From Epiperipatus broadwayi (lineage: Eukaryota; Onychophora; Udeonychophora; Euonychophora; Peripatidae), in contig JAQFVV010000037.1 in assembly GCA_028023455.1 (NCBI GenBank), positions 620,001 through 684,000 on the forward strand: DNA of 64,000 nt, read 5' to 3'. The notes below the pieces were generated by a model. It did no database searches. It was not told the DNA's origin and saw only the letters and a program-made list of their open reading frames with translations. The translations under genes were made by a program, and so were the position numbers. Positions 21,353-35,087 of the stretch are shown in pieces. Every line of letters begins with the position of its first letter. Position 1 is the first letter of the stretch.

Positions 21353-24300
21353 GTAAGTTTTTTTTTTTTTTAAATTAGTAACAAAATAGTAATATAGATT
21401 AAGTAAATATTTGCATAGGATTTTCTAATTATGTTTAATCACAGATCATTTTTATACACTTTTGAATCTGTTTGCTTTAGTTCTTTTACTGATATAGTGA
21501 AATGATAAAGACAGTATTTTAAGTCTTTTTGTTTAGTAGCATAGAAGAATACAGATTGTCCTCTTTTAATATAAATTTATTGATTGCTAACTATTTTACA
21601 GGGAAGGGAGATGTTATAACAAAGATACACTATTAAATTTATTCCAGATAGTAACAATTACTGTTATTCTAAATTTTTACATTAACAAAATGATAATATT
21701 ATTAATTATTTGTTGAAAAATCAACTAACATCTTCAAGATTATATTTAGCAACTTTTTCCTTTCTTTCTCATTTTCCATAGAATGTCCAACTTATCTTTC
21801 ACAAGTTATTTATATCTAATTATATACTCAATCCTTCTGTCTATATTTTTTTCTGCATAGTAATTTTAATGTTATCATTCTAATAATCTTTTCCATTCTC
21901 ATCTAAATTCATAATTAAAACATTCGATGTTTTTTTTTTTTTTTGCTCTTAATTCAACAATAAATTATTTAATTTATTTAGCATATAATTTTTTTTAGAC
22001 AAGTTAACTATTAAAAAAAAATATCATAATGGAATCTGGAAAGATTTACGACCAGGAAATAGATACACTACTGGTTTTATTAAATCCTTTAATTCTGCCA
22101 TTGTAATCTTACACCTGAGAATCATTAACTATGTGATTTGTTCACATCTATCTAAATCAATGGGTGTAAATTCCATACTAAGCTGATGAGTTCAATGAAC
22201 ACTGATTATTCTGAATCTGTTTTGATGAGACTCTGGTAATGTCTAATAAGATTAAATTTATTTGGAACCTTATAAGAGGAGGTCTTGGTTGAGATGAGTT
22301 TTAAAAGTAAAACTATCTTAAGCAAAGAGATAGATTTGATTGTACAAGTAATAGTTCTCATGGATAATTGAATAACCAGAAATTTAGTCTGGGCATTTTT
22401 TCTTCAACTAGAGACCTAATATTCACCAGTAGAATATGCTAGTGTTAACAAAGCTATGCATAGTGTTTATATCATAATCCCAAATTGTGACAATTGGTTT
22501 TCTAAGGAGATCATTCCTAAAAGTTATTTTAGATTTAACTTTAGATAAATAAGAAAAACAAGTTAGATTATAATTCAGTTACTCCCAAATAGCATGGAGT
22601 TTAATTATACTTCAATCCACTGTTGCAAAATTATGTGATGTTTTCTTATTGTTTAGAAAAAAAGTTGTGCATAGTACATTTGTTGAACTAAGAATCAGTC
22701 TAATCTTTTAGAAAAAAAATCCAAACTTCTCATATTCTTAATTTATCTTTTACATTTCTGGAAATCAAAGCAATGACATCCATGAATTTTCTATATTTCG
22801 AAGATCATTGATGATTGTATTTAATGTAGCAGAAAGACGTGAATACTATTACAATTCATTTAGTATCACTTGAATTTTTTTTATTAGGAAGCATTTGCTC
22901 TTGTAAATTAATGACTTTCCTATATTTGTGGATTTTAGAAGATTATTTTCCCAAATAAAATCGTAAACTGAGATTAGATCAATAAAAGAGCATCAATTTT
23001 TAATTTATTTGAAAGCACATTACAATGTGAGAAACTAATGATAAAAATTGTTCATAAGTTTCTTTTTCAGGCATAAATCCAGTCTGGTATATATGTAGAT
23101 AAGGTAATTCTAAAAGAATTAGAAAAATTCTCATTAATATGATTCTTCCGAATAGTTTGCACAAAACATATAATAATGATATAGATTATAACATTTTGAT
23201 TATTGATTTATTTGGTTTTATGCCAAATTTTTAGTATAGTTGAATAATGTTGATTGAAAAAAGTTGAGAACTTTTCTTTGGCTATCTAATTCTTGGGGTT
23301 TTCCTAACTTAAAATAATTTAGTTAAAACAATATCTCCTTTTTTTTACTAAAACGATATTAGAGGAACAGTGTGAAAGAGAAGCCTGCTCTCTCTATCTT
23401 GAATTTAAAAGTCATATATAAGAGTAGCAATCTCATCAGCAGTGATGATAATAATTCTTTTATAAATGGTTTTAGAACTATCAAACTTCATAAAAGTGTT
23501 ACTTTTTAATTTGATCTTGTAAAGCTTTTTTTTTTTTTTTGTAATTCTCAACTTTTGTAGCATTATATATTGATTTAATAAGTTTATTAGGATTACTATA
23601 ATGGTCACATATTCAGTACACTTTATTTTGATTTTGATTGATTATTTATTTAAGTTTATTGGCTACAAAGAGCAAAATATTGATTTTGATTCAGTCTGGA
23701 ATAATACTTTTTGACATTCTAGGCATGGATTCTTTGATGGTTGTTGTTAGGAATTTATTAAACTTATTATTGCCAGAGGAAGTTGGGGAAATTATATTAT
23801 TTCATTCAAGATGTTCATTATAACCGATTCCAATCTGTTTTCCTTAAAATCCATGTTGGAACAGAATAACTTTTAACTATAGGAATATGAATTTCAGAAG
23901 TGGATTAGACTATAATCACTATAGGAGAAATGATTTAATGTCATTAGCTATTAGTGAACCTTTTTTTAATCAAAACAAAACATAAATCAGGAATTGTGTC
24001 TGTTTTCTAACTGCATGAATAGAATGTTTCTTCTTGCATCATAGAATTGAATAGCAATTCATGGGCCTTGAGCTCTAGCATCCTTCACTTTACCATTTCT
24101 TTAAACCACACAGAGCAATAGAAAAATTTTTTTTTATGAAAATAAGGACTTTGTACTAAGATCTCATATGTGCTTACTGTCATAACTTACAAAGACAATC
24201 CATCAAGTTAATTGAGTTCATCTAATAGATTTTTAAAAAAATAAAAAATGACAAATAATATGTTTTTTGTAAAAACGACAATAAAAAAATTGATTTAAAG

Positions 24301-26672
24301 AAAGCAATTATTCACTCAAGACTTGTTTAATTTTTTTGCCATATTTGCAATTTTTTTTATAAAAAAAAAAGAAAATTTAAATGACATAAAAAGAAGTTGG
24401 TGTTTAGTATTTGGATTCATCAGTCTTTAGAGAGAAAAAAAGTAGGAAAATTTTGTATAGAGTAAATTTGAGATTCACCAAAACAAAAAAAAATATATCA
24501 AATAAGAATTGTTTTATCTCATCAACTGGATCTTGAATTTTATACCATTTTTATTTTCTATAATATTTGTATTGTATAAAGCATTCATTTGCAAATTAAA
24601 ATGATACTGATATATTTTTGTTGATTTTATAACTTTAATTTAAATAAATCATTAACTTATTTTAAAAAAATATTTGAATAGTAGAAGAAGAAGAAAAAAA
24701 ACATTACATTTAACTAGACAACAACAGCTGATATTGTAAGTCTTAATTATGTGCATTATGTTTGTAACGCAAGTCTATTTCTGCAAAGCACAATTTGTCA
24801 TTTCGCAATATCCAAATGTACATCTTTTAAAAAAGATTATTTTACAAATATTTAATTCTTTTTGTAATTAATTTGTTTTGTTATTTAGTGACTAATATAA
24901 TATTTTATATTGCATTTTTATCCTTAATTCAGTTTGCGTATGGAAATATCTTGTTTTATATAGACATCTCAAGATTGCAATAGATGGCTCAAAAATATAG
25001 AATTATGACAAAGTTATGTGATATTGTTATTAATAAACCTTCCTAGCCAGAGGTTAAATGTGGCCTATAGCTGGCAAAAAAAGAAAAACAGGTTTAAAAT
25101 ATATAAAAACTAACCTAGTGTCGGATCTATATAATGATGCAAATGCATGGATTTAAAAAATTAGAGGTTTTTAATTTCAAAACTATTGGGTTGAATAGTA
25201 ACACTATATTATATGATGACCATTGATTATTCAAGTTATTCTTTATAGTAGAATTTATATAAGAATTGTTTGTAAATGAAGATCATTAACCTTTTTATAA
25301 ATTATTGCCATTTGTAAGAGTCCTGCCTGATATAGATTACTTCTCAAAATATTGTAATTAAATGGTTATAATACTAATTTAAGAACAAGAAAACATCTTT
25401 TTTTCATTAAGAAGTACATATTAATTCATTTGTTCATTGTGAAAAACTTTATCTGTATTTAGGACATAACTTTCTATTGTCATAATTAATAAATTCATTT
25501 CATAAATAGTCATTTAGTTTTACCATTATAAAAAATAAAAATTCCACTTTAAATATCTGTACGTAAAATTGAAATGTAGGATCAGAAAGTTGTTGTTTTT
25601 TTGTTAAGATATTATTAGAAGCTACTGAATTTTTGTATTTATAACTACAGACAGCATTTCAGAGTAAAGAGAAATACTCATCAGATTATTTAAATTTATG
25701 TTTGTTTGTCATCTAACAACATCTTGCGCTCATTTATTGAATAATTAATGATTTATTACCAGAAACATAATTTCTTTGGAACTTGAAATCATGGTGGATA
25801 CTGATAATTAAAATGTCATGGGACCCTTTTATGCATATATATATATATATGTATATATATCAATAATGAACTTTTTTCTAGGATTGGTCTATTGGTAAAA
25901 AAAGATAAAGGAAAAAAGTAGTATCATAAATCTCCTTTTTAAATAATTGTTTAAAAGTAAAATGGGTTTGAAAAATTAAAAGCGTAGTAATTAAATTATT
26001 TTTAATTTATATATATAGATTGTTTACTGGAGCACATATTTGTTTTATTATTTAAAGATTATTACTTTTATTTTCTAAAATTTAGAAACGGTATATATAT
26101 ATATTGCAGACTCATTATTTTTAATCCAAGCTTATGAAATTGATTAAATTTTGCCTTTATTTATTCTAAATTATTTTCATAAAATCATATTGGTTGTTTA
26201 ATTTTTAAAAGACATTTGAAATTATTACATAATATTACCCATTTTTATTTTGATTTATATGTGTTTTTCATTGTATATCTGTAATGGTTATATTTGTTTT
26301 TCATTTTAAACATACTCCTGATAATTAGATTAGATAATTTCCTACAACCAATAATTAATTTTAATCACTATTAATAGTAGTTATATAGTTATTGATATTG
26401 TATTTTATTTGATACCAATATCATAAAATAATAAAACTTTTAAATTATGATATTTTATAAAAACGGATTTTATCAGTTACTTCAAATATATGCCAAATGT
26501 GTATAATTAGATATAATAAATTTTGACTTTTGCTATTTGGCACATTCTTTGTAATGATTCAAGTGTTTGTAATATCTAGATACTATATCTGAATATCTAA
26601 TTGTTTATGTGCTTTATAATATAATTATTTTTAATCAGTTATTCAATTGTGTTGTTTTTTTTTATTATTTAG
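21353..26672 (+). other. Host gene intron between exons B and C (5.3 kb)
   Basis: AT-rich, with no confident gene inside. It contains a TA/GT-rich simple repeat at about 25,834-25,860. Some stretches at 22.0-23.3 kb look like worn coding sequence, but I could not assign them on either strand. Confidence 0.5.
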
Positions 26673-26835
26673 TCGACAGTTAAGTATGTCCAATGGCGTT
26701 GATAAATCCCAAACTAGTGATGGAGAAAGTGGTGCTACTCCTGAAAGTGAAAATAGTACAACGTCAGTTCCATGTAAAAGTGAAGCTTTAGTCAAAGCTA
26801 TTGAAAAAGCGTCCCTGGGAGCTGATGAGCTAAAT
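26673..26835 (+). CDS. Host gene, internal coding exon C (163 bp)
   Basis: The acceptor is TTATTATTTAG|T after a long T-rich tract and the donor AAT|GTAAGT. The first base completes the codon left open by exon B, and the exon ends on a full codon. Translation reads RQLSMSNGVDKSQTSDGESG, then ATPESENSTTSVPCKSEALV, then KAIEKASLGADELN. The first 35 residues are Ser/Thr/Glu-rich and disordered; the last 20 could form a short helix (EALVKAIEKA). I do not recognise the protein. The RQLS motif is a possible basophilic kinase site, which is inference only. Confidence 0.75.
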
Positions 26836-28509
26836 GTAAGTTATGTAAACATTTTATCTTGTTAATTTTACCTTAATTAATTTATTAAAATATCGTGATC
26901 AGAACTGACAAGGGTATAAAATTAAAATCAGAATACTTAATAAATAATAATAATATAAAATAACAGAAAAACTTATTTATGTTTTTAAACAGGTTAATTA
27001 GTTTGAACTCAGTGTTAATTTCTTTATACAAAATATATCTATTTAACTTTTATTTAAACATGGAGTACCCCTGTGAAAAAAAGTGACTGGTACTCTAATC
27101 CACTTACAGCACTACCTCTGAATAATTGCATGTGTTATGTAATGATGTAATTGATTGACCACAACAATTTGAAGATGCTAGCCCAGGCATGGCCAACATA
27201 TGGTCCGCATAAAGAATTTATGCGGCCTGTGATTAAATTTTTAATATTCTCCGCACGAGGCAATAATATTATTAATTTTGACTGTGACTCTAAAATTAAT
27301 CACTAATGAGCAAGAAATTAGACACTAAGCATAATTACGTTTTATAAGTTTTAATATAAGCCAAAATTTAAGGGAAATAAATAAAAAGAAAAATATAAAA
27401 TGAAATATAAAGCTATCTCACACGCAGGTGAGGATAATGTTCATGGGTTACAAATTATTTAGGTTGGAGAAATTTATTGTTATATTTCAATCTGTGATTA
27501 GCTATGCCTTAATTATGTTATGTTATAGATTACGAGATTTAATTAGATTGCAGAAGTGATTATTACGAATTATAGCTAACTTGAATTTTATTATGATGAG
27601 CTAAACATTTCTCTCTACACAGATAATAAACTTACGAAACAAGATTTAAGTTCAGGTCAAAGCTGAAATATTTAATTATTATGGAGGGATGAATTGGTGT
27701 TTAATAGTATGACTTCAGATTCTATGGCATTTATAAAATATATAATCTGAGTCTGTGTGTTTCGAATATGCGCTTAATCATGGAATTCATTACCGCGTAA
27801 TCAGCTCCCATAGGTCATACTACTTGCTGTGAAATTGAGACATTTAGTCCGGGTGATCGGAACAGCTTATGAACAAATCTTCTGGATCCTTGTGCTCCAG
27901 TCCTAAATATGAATGCTGTCCAAACTAATTAAATGGGTTAACCTTAAATCAAGCCCATTTTATACAAGAATAACAGCAAGGAGTAAAGGCAATGTATGTG
28001 CTTCCTAAGAATACATTCGCCCCACTGACTATATAATTACATAACTAAAATTAATACACTCATGTTTAGTTTCATTCCATGAGACCATCATAAACCAGTT
28101 CATAGAGATAGCATCAATAATTATGCCATTAAAGGAATATAATAAAATTAGTTTGTTAAGATATCTGTATAGCTATTAATATGAAATTAAGGAGGGCTAC
28201 AGCATATTTAGGGAGCATTACAAGTTTAAATATTAATAATATGCTGTATTTATCATGTCTGCTAAATACTAACTAAATAATTTATTTTAAAACAAATCTA
28301 TAAATATAAAATAAGTGTTATATCTATTCTTTTCAGAAGGGAGTTCAATATGTGCGTTAATGAACGAAGAATTAAATAAATGTAAGAGCATCTAATCGTC
28401 TCTCACTAATTACATTAAATATTAGCAAACTCTATTCTGAATAAAACATAGCACAAATCAATAAATGCATAATTCAAATAATATAGGCTTAGTTTTAGAA
28501 AGAAAGAAT

Positions 28510-31151
28510 GGTTGTCATCTGATCCTTTGTGTCAGCCGCTAGAGGCGCTATTTCTAGCTAAATTTCTAGAAATATGCCATTTCTGCGGCTGCACCCAAGC
28601 CTTCAAGCATTCTTTCTAAAATAAATCCTAGCAAGATTGTTAACTCGGAGTTAAGTCTACTTTCTACGTTAAAAGGTAGAGTGTTAACTCAGAGTTAAGT
28701 CTTCTTTCTACGATAAAATCTAGAAAGAGTGTTAACTCGGCTTAGCGGCTAATGGTGTGGCTTTTTCCGATGCTAAAAGCAGAGGAAAATGTCGTAGTTG
28801 TTTGTGTCACGCTCTATATCGTAATGCGTTATGTATTTTATGTAACAATATCGTATGAGAGTGTGTTAATTTGATCCTGTCAAAATTATTTAAATTTTCA
28901 TTGGTGCCTTTTTTTTTTTAAGACAAATTGATGTACTGTTACATTTTATCAATTTTAACAGTAGTGATTGTTCCTCATAAATTTGTATTCCTCCTAAATT
29001 TTCGATTAGGGTGGGGTAGCGTAAAATTTTAAAAATCACGCTTTGAGTCACGTTTTAGCGAGAAATTTTCCGAGACAAAAAGTATGGCTAATTCCCACAA
29101 CAGAAAACTTGAAAAGATGGGAATTGCCAGACACGGAAGCTGGCGCTGGAATATTTCTACAGCAGAAAAAAAGAAAAAAAAATCCTGCTGCTGAAAGAAA
29201 AGATTGGATTGTGCGGCAAATATATGCAGATTTGAGGTCCAAAAACATCTGCCGATGAAAATTTTCACTTCGTAAAAGGCAAGCTTGTTTGAGGGATTCT
29301 AAATGGTCTTCGTCAACTGTCAAAAATAAAAGAAGTAACTTCAATTTTTATTTAAACATACATCCCTTCTTCTCCCGATAATTGTTGTCGTCGGCAATCA
29401 AATGTAAAATAAAAGAAGTAACTAAAATTTTTATTTAAACATAGCCCCAAAAACCCCTCTTTTCCCAATAATTGTTGTCGTTGGCAATCAAACGGTCAAA
29501 TAAAAGGAATGTCAATTATTCTTTAATCGTATAGAAAAAAAAACAAAAAACCCTCCCACTAATTGTCGTCGGCAATCAAATGTAAACCAATCAAAGTAAG
29601 ACAGTAAATTATTAGTTAAACTAACCCAAATTACTATTTGAACGCACACCGAAAAAGACCCGCTGCTGTCAATCAAAATTAAAGAAACCTAGACTATTAT
29701 TGTCCCATTGTCAAATCGAATATTATTTGGGAAAACCTAAATAATTTCTAAATGAAAAAAAAAAAAGAAAGTCAAATCAATTTTCAATTAAATGGTAACC
29801 GATAAAAGTCACATAAATTTTGATTTAAACATACACACAAACAAAAACAAAAAAAAACGCAAAACCCTTTCTCCCAATAATTGTTGTCGGCAATCAAATG
29901 TAAAGCACTAAAAATAAGGTAAACCGATTATTTTTTAAACGTCACCCAAATTACTATTTGAACATACACCAAAAAAAGACCCGCTCTTGTCAATAAAAAT
30001 GAAAGAAAACCACAACAACAATTATTATCCCATTGTCAAAAATATTAGGTTTTGGGCAAACCAAAACCATAATTTATAAACAAAAAAAAAAAAGTCAAAA
30101 CCGTTGTCAATCAAATATAACCGATAAAAGTAACTTCAATTTTGATTTAAACATACACAAAAAAAACAACCTCTTTAGCTCCCAATAATTGTTGTCAGCA
30201 ATCAAATGTAAAATAAAAGGAAGGTAAATTAGTATTTAATCATCACCCAAAAACACCCACCCCTCTCACTAATTATTGTCAGCAATCAAATGTACACCAC
30301 TACTAAAAGTAACGTAAACTACTATTCTTTAAACGGTTACACCCCTTCTCCCAATAATTGTTGTCTACAATTGTACACCCAAAAAAACACCCCTCCCAAT
30401 AACTAGTGTCAGCAATCAAATGTAAACCAATAAAAGTAAGGCCGCAATTAATTATTTAAACATAACCCAAATTACTATTTGAATCTACACCAAAAATACA
30501 CCCGCTCTTGTCAATAAAAATTAAACAAACAACAACTATTATTGTCCCATTGTCAAAAATATTTATTTGTAGAACCAAAACCATAATTTATAAACAAAAG
30601 GAAGTCAAATCGGTCGTCAATCAAATGTAAACCGATAAAAATAAAAAAAAAACAACACTTCTCCCAATAATTGTTGTCGGCAATCAAATGTAAATCTATC
30701 AAAGTAACGTAAATTATTATTTAATCGTACACAAAAAAAACCCTCCCACTAATTGTTGTCGGCAATCAAATGTAAACCTATCATAGTAACGTAAATTATT
30801 ATTTAAAGATCCATCAAAAAAACCCATTCCTCTCTTGAATTTTGGCAATCCAATTTTACAAAAATAGTAATACTATTTTAAAAAAAAAATACAAATTACT
30901 ATTTGAACACACCAAAAAAGACCCTTTGGTAAAAAAAAAAAATTAAAAAAAAACAACTATTATTATCCCATCGTCAAAAATATTATTTGGAAAAAATAAT
31001 TCAGAAACGAAAGAAAGTAAACTTTGTAAACAAACAAAAAAAAAAAAGTCAATATTAATAGAGAATCACTAGCCCGGGAACGTTGTATTAATGTGTTTTT
31101 TGGTTAGAAATCGCACCTCTAGCGGCTGACACGAAGGATCAGATGACAACC
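28510..31151. mobile_element. GGTTGT element 2, nested in the hAT element
   Basis: Ends GGTTGTCATCTGATCC and (inward from right) GGTTGTCATCTGATCC are identical for 18 bases, and the inverted repeats run on for about 45 bp through GTGTCAGCCGCTAGAG to ATTTCTA. GAAAGAAT is duplicated exactly at 28,502-28,509 and 31,152-31,159. The left interior matches element 3 in order: a TTCTAGAAATAT block, repeated TTAACTC blocks, GATGCTAAAAGCAGAGG, then GTGAGAGTGTGT-like sequence. From about 29.3 to 31.0 kb the interior is a degenerate tandem array. No transposase is present; it is a non-autonomous member of the family. Confidence 0.9.
29340..30830. repeat. Degenerate tandem array inside GGTTGT element 2
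   Basis: The block CCCAATAATTGTTGTCGGCA with ATCAAATGTAAA after it recurs about ten times (near 29,380, 29,465, 29,560, 29,875, 30,180, 30,265, 30,350, 30,405, 30,665 and 30,750). Between copies, ATAAAAGTAACGTAAATTAT and ATTTAAACATACACC-like segments alternate. Some units form a longer higher-order unit that includes ACCCGCTCTTGTCAAT. The plus strand is strongly G-poor (runs of A and C). Non-coding. Confidence 0.7.
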
Positions 31152-31691
31152 GAAAGAATAATAACTATTAGTTATTCATTCGCATAAGTGAGAATTAGAA
31201 TTTGGCTTTAATTTTGCTTAGTTTAGATTAAATTAGGCAAGACTTACAAAATTAAAATACAAAACAAAAAATATATAATTTGAGTTATAGAAATTAACAT
31301 TTTAAAAGTTTAAATAAAACTATCAGTTTGCATATTAATTTAGCTAGCTTTGAGGTTTTAGATTTGGTATAAATGATGAATTAAAATCTGCAGAAATCAG
31401 TTACCAATCTGTCTTCTATGTTTGACTTGCATGGTCGCTTGATCTTGGGCCACCTCCCCATTACTTCTATAACTCGGGCTGAGGGTGCTGATGTCCTACC
31501 ATCTTGTAGATTAGTATTCAGTGAGATAGGCAGCAAATCTATTGCCCACTACTCAACAGCTCTCATCATGGAAAATTTTTAACATAACTTGTTAAAGTGA
31601 ACAAGAATAAAGCAAGAATGATATAATTCAAAATGACTGAAGCAAAAGGTTTTTATATTGTCCTCCCCCTCTCATCGGCCACAAAACTTGT

Positions 31692-31874
31692 CTACCACTT
31701 TCTTGGTTTTAGATTTGTTTTTCTCGAGTACTTTGCAATATTTTTAGCAAAGGCAGGGAATCCTGCTGAGTTATTGATTTTTCTCTTTTTTTTTAACCTT
31801 TTCATAGCCTGAAACTCGATATCGCGGTTGTCACCTTTAGATTGCTCTAACTCAGCCAATTTTTTAGTTACATT
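31692..31874 (-). pseudogene. Coding-like remnant inside the hAT element, unassigned
   Basis: Minus-strand reading gives NVTKKLAELEQSKGDNRDIE, FQAMKRLKKKR, then after a one-base shift NNSAGFPAFAKNIAKYSRKT. The helical charged character and higher C/G content stand out from the flanks. I do not recognise the family. It could be part of the hAT transposase or of another insertion. Confidence 0.2.
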
Positions 31875-34800
31875 GAAGAAAAAATATCGGTATTAAAGCT
31901 TAGAGCAAGGCCTATAAGATGCTGCCCTCTTTTGAATCATTTTACAAGTAAAAAATCAATATTAGGAGGATTTTAAGTTGAACAAAAGAAGAAGGCCAGT
32001 TTTGATTGGTTGGATAATTTATTCCCAATCTATTTCCAATTCTTATTGGCTGATGATTCCGTTAAATATTTTTTCACCGCTAAAATGAAAATATATGTTT
32101 TGGAGTGTTTTTTTTATTATGTTTCGTACATATAAATAATTTTCATAAAATCTAATATTTCTAATAAAAATATAGTTATTTTACAAAAGTAGTAAGGTTT
32201 TATTAAAAAATTGTATACTTTACACGATTGTAAATTGAAAAAGAAACCAGCCGTAGCAGTAATTTTTGACATCTTGTCAAGAGGTTAGATTGCTCCAAGG
32301 TGTTTATTTGATTTTCAAACAAAGATTAATGATTTAGAATATTTTTCTGGCATTATAATGTATTTTTGGTGTATTTTTTTAATAATATGCTGAAAGTATA
32401 ATTATTTTGAGAAAGACGTTAAGATTTTTTTTTAAAAATTCTTAAAAAATTCGTAACGTGAAATCTGGGAGGGATCTAAATGACATTTATAATGCTTCTA
32501 ATTCGCTCGTAATGTTTTCTTTGATTTTTCTGCTTTTGAATATTTCTATAAAATACAAATAAAAATATATTTTTGAAATAACTTTCGTTTACTTTCTTAA
32601 CATTACAAATAATTAATATACTTTTTGAAAACGAAACTAAAATTAATATACATTAAAAGATGAAAATATTTGTATCAAAAAGTTTGTCACTTGACCAATT
32701 AAAAGTTTCAGAGTTTTACTTCGCTGGACCAATAACAAAAGTGTTCTATTTAAGTGTTAAAGGTGGTCCCCTTGATTTTAACCCAGGTTAATTTATTTAA
32801 ATTATTTTAAAATCTATTTTCACCTCTAACATTTAATTGGGTCAAAATTCGGTGAAAGAGATTATTTTAAATACATATTTTTTTTTAAAGAAAACATATT
32901 TAAAACTCTTAAACATCTTATTTAACCGAAATTTATCTTTATATGCAAAATATAACAATTTCTATATTAATTTTTATAATAAAATAAAATTTATAATGCT
33001 TTTAAATCTATAACATTACTTCTCTTTTGCATATATGAAGGTTTTCATTACACATACAGCAAGGTTTACATTAATTTAAGAAATTATAGTATATTTGTGC
33101 ATATATACTAATTTATTACATGCATGCATACGTACACTATAATACATGCACACACATGATTATTACAATATTTATGTTTAATGTTAACTTGATATACGCA
33201 GACTTGGATATAAATGTGGAAATAAGTACTACTATATAAAATAGTAGGTGAAACAGGATGATTGATAGATCTGACTGTTTCGGTATTTAAAATTTTTTAA
33301 TTTTAATATTTTGTCCGGCCCGTGAAAAAAGTTTTGGCAAAAACTGTTGGCCATGCCTGTGCTAGCCTATGTAAATCATATGTTATAGCATATAATGTGC
33401 TAGTAGGTTTAATATCTTCTTAGATCATCTTCAATGCTCTTTATGCTATCCCGAAATCTTGAAAACTACTTCAAATGAATGGCTTCACTGCCATACAATT
33501 TGAATCAAATCGACTGTTTCAGTAGCTTCTTGTCCATTATAAAACAAAATTTAATATTAGTGCATTGTTTCATCATGAGTTAAGATATGATATATACTAT
33601 CACATTTCAGTCATAACTTGTGATCCAAACATATTAGCATTTTTTTTATATAGCTTCAGGCAATTTAGAGAGAGAGAACTAATCCCTTTTCACTGAAACA
33701 CACTGCATACAGATGATGTAAGGCATTATCAATTGCAGATTGATTTCTTCTGTTAAATAAAAGGCTTTAATATTTATTATCAATTCGTTCATTTATTAAT
33801 CTAAAATTATAAAATGAAATTTGGAAAATAGAACAAGATTAGAAGTAAAAATTGTAAGCATGTTTTTTAATATAATTCATAAATATTTCTTATAATCAAA
33901 TCATAAATTTAAAGTTTAACTGGTTACATATATGATAAAGGATTGTATGCTATCAGAATGCTGATTTATAACTTGTATACGTTCTATACAGAACGTATAA
34001 TGAGAAAATACAACTTGTAAAAAAATACTGGTAAATAAATTGAATGTTATAATGATTAAATTATTTTGTTGACTATTTTAAAATATACATATTTATTTAC
34101 TAATAAAGTTTACAACAACTATTGCTACTTACAGGAATAGAAATAGTGATTAATAAGTAATTAATATATATGAACTAATCTTTGCTGAGTAAGGCACTAG
34201 TTTTAAATATTGACTTTGTATTAATTGAGTCATATGACATAAGTGAATCAATAAAAGTAATATATATATAAATTATTTCTTTGCTTGCAATACTTTTTCA
34301 ATATTTGTGTGATAACAAAAAATATATTTATGGTGTTTCTTGATTCCAAAATCTCACTAAGTCGCTGATAACCATTCATTTATAATTAGAAGTCAAACAT
34401 ATGGTGAATAAATTGAAACAATAAATGCATGCCTCAGATTAGGAAGCACAATTTCATAACAGCCTTATATTCCTAAAAAAATTCATATAATGTTGAAACT
34501 ACCTACCATATTACAACAATATTTTAGAATTTCTTCAAATTTTTCATCAACTCTGTGCTGTTTTTCACTTGATATCACAAAGAGTTGCCATAATTTTATT
34601 AAACTTATATTTTTGTCCAAATTTTAAATAAGCAGATAAGATGGATCTATTATTAAAAATTATCTTCTTTTTTTTTATATCATTATTCATAAGGATATCA
34701 AGTACTCTTGTTGTCTATTCAAAGTATTATGTAAAAGAATGCTTCCTATTAATTTAATAGGATTGTGATAATGTATTTCAATGCATTAAAAAAAAGATCT

Positions 34801-35087
34801 GAAGACTTTAAGATCAGGAATGTCTACATTGCAGTTTTATTGATCAATCATTTTTAATTCTTTTTGTTAGTTGTTTAACTTCTGCCTTTAAATTTCTACA
34901 CTGGTTGTGCAGTTCCATATTCAATTTATTATTCTGCAAAGCAGAAAAATGATCTCGTTTGGTTGTAATCAAGTCATTAGTAATTTTTATTTTTAGTGAC
35001 ATCTCCATACTTCAGTAGTATCATACTCTTAAAAGTCCAGATTAGTTATTAATATTTAATAGCATTGAAATGTAGGTCCTTTTAACG

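Larger units (their letters stand above)
27184..33359. mobile_element. hAT element, 6.2 kb including a nested insertion
   Basis: Ends CAGGCATGGCCAACA on both sides (right end read inward) with an exact 8-bp duplication TGCTAGCC at 27,176-27,183 and 33,360-33,367. These are diagnostic for hAT. Subtracting the nested GGTTGT element (2.64 kb) leaves about 3.5 kb, long enough for a transposase gene, but no hAT transposase block (dimerisation region, zinc finger) was found on either strand. Only one worn coding-like stretch is seen at 31,692-31,874. Likely decayed or non-autonomous. Confidence 0.88.

Noticed and set aside
22020-23350. Old L1-like or other LINE copy
   Set aside because: Some words resemble reverse-transcriptase or LINE blocks, but on conflicting strands and without ordered motifs. 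Not supportable by eye.
29029-29344. Transposase gene for GGTTGT element 2
   Set aside because: Frames of 71-98 residues on both strands show no DDE pattern, and the region aligns with non-coding sequence of element 3.
29340-30830. CRISPR-like array
   Set aside because: The repeats are degenerate, unevenly spaced and lie inside a eukaryotic transposon; there are no cas genes and spacers are themselves repeats.
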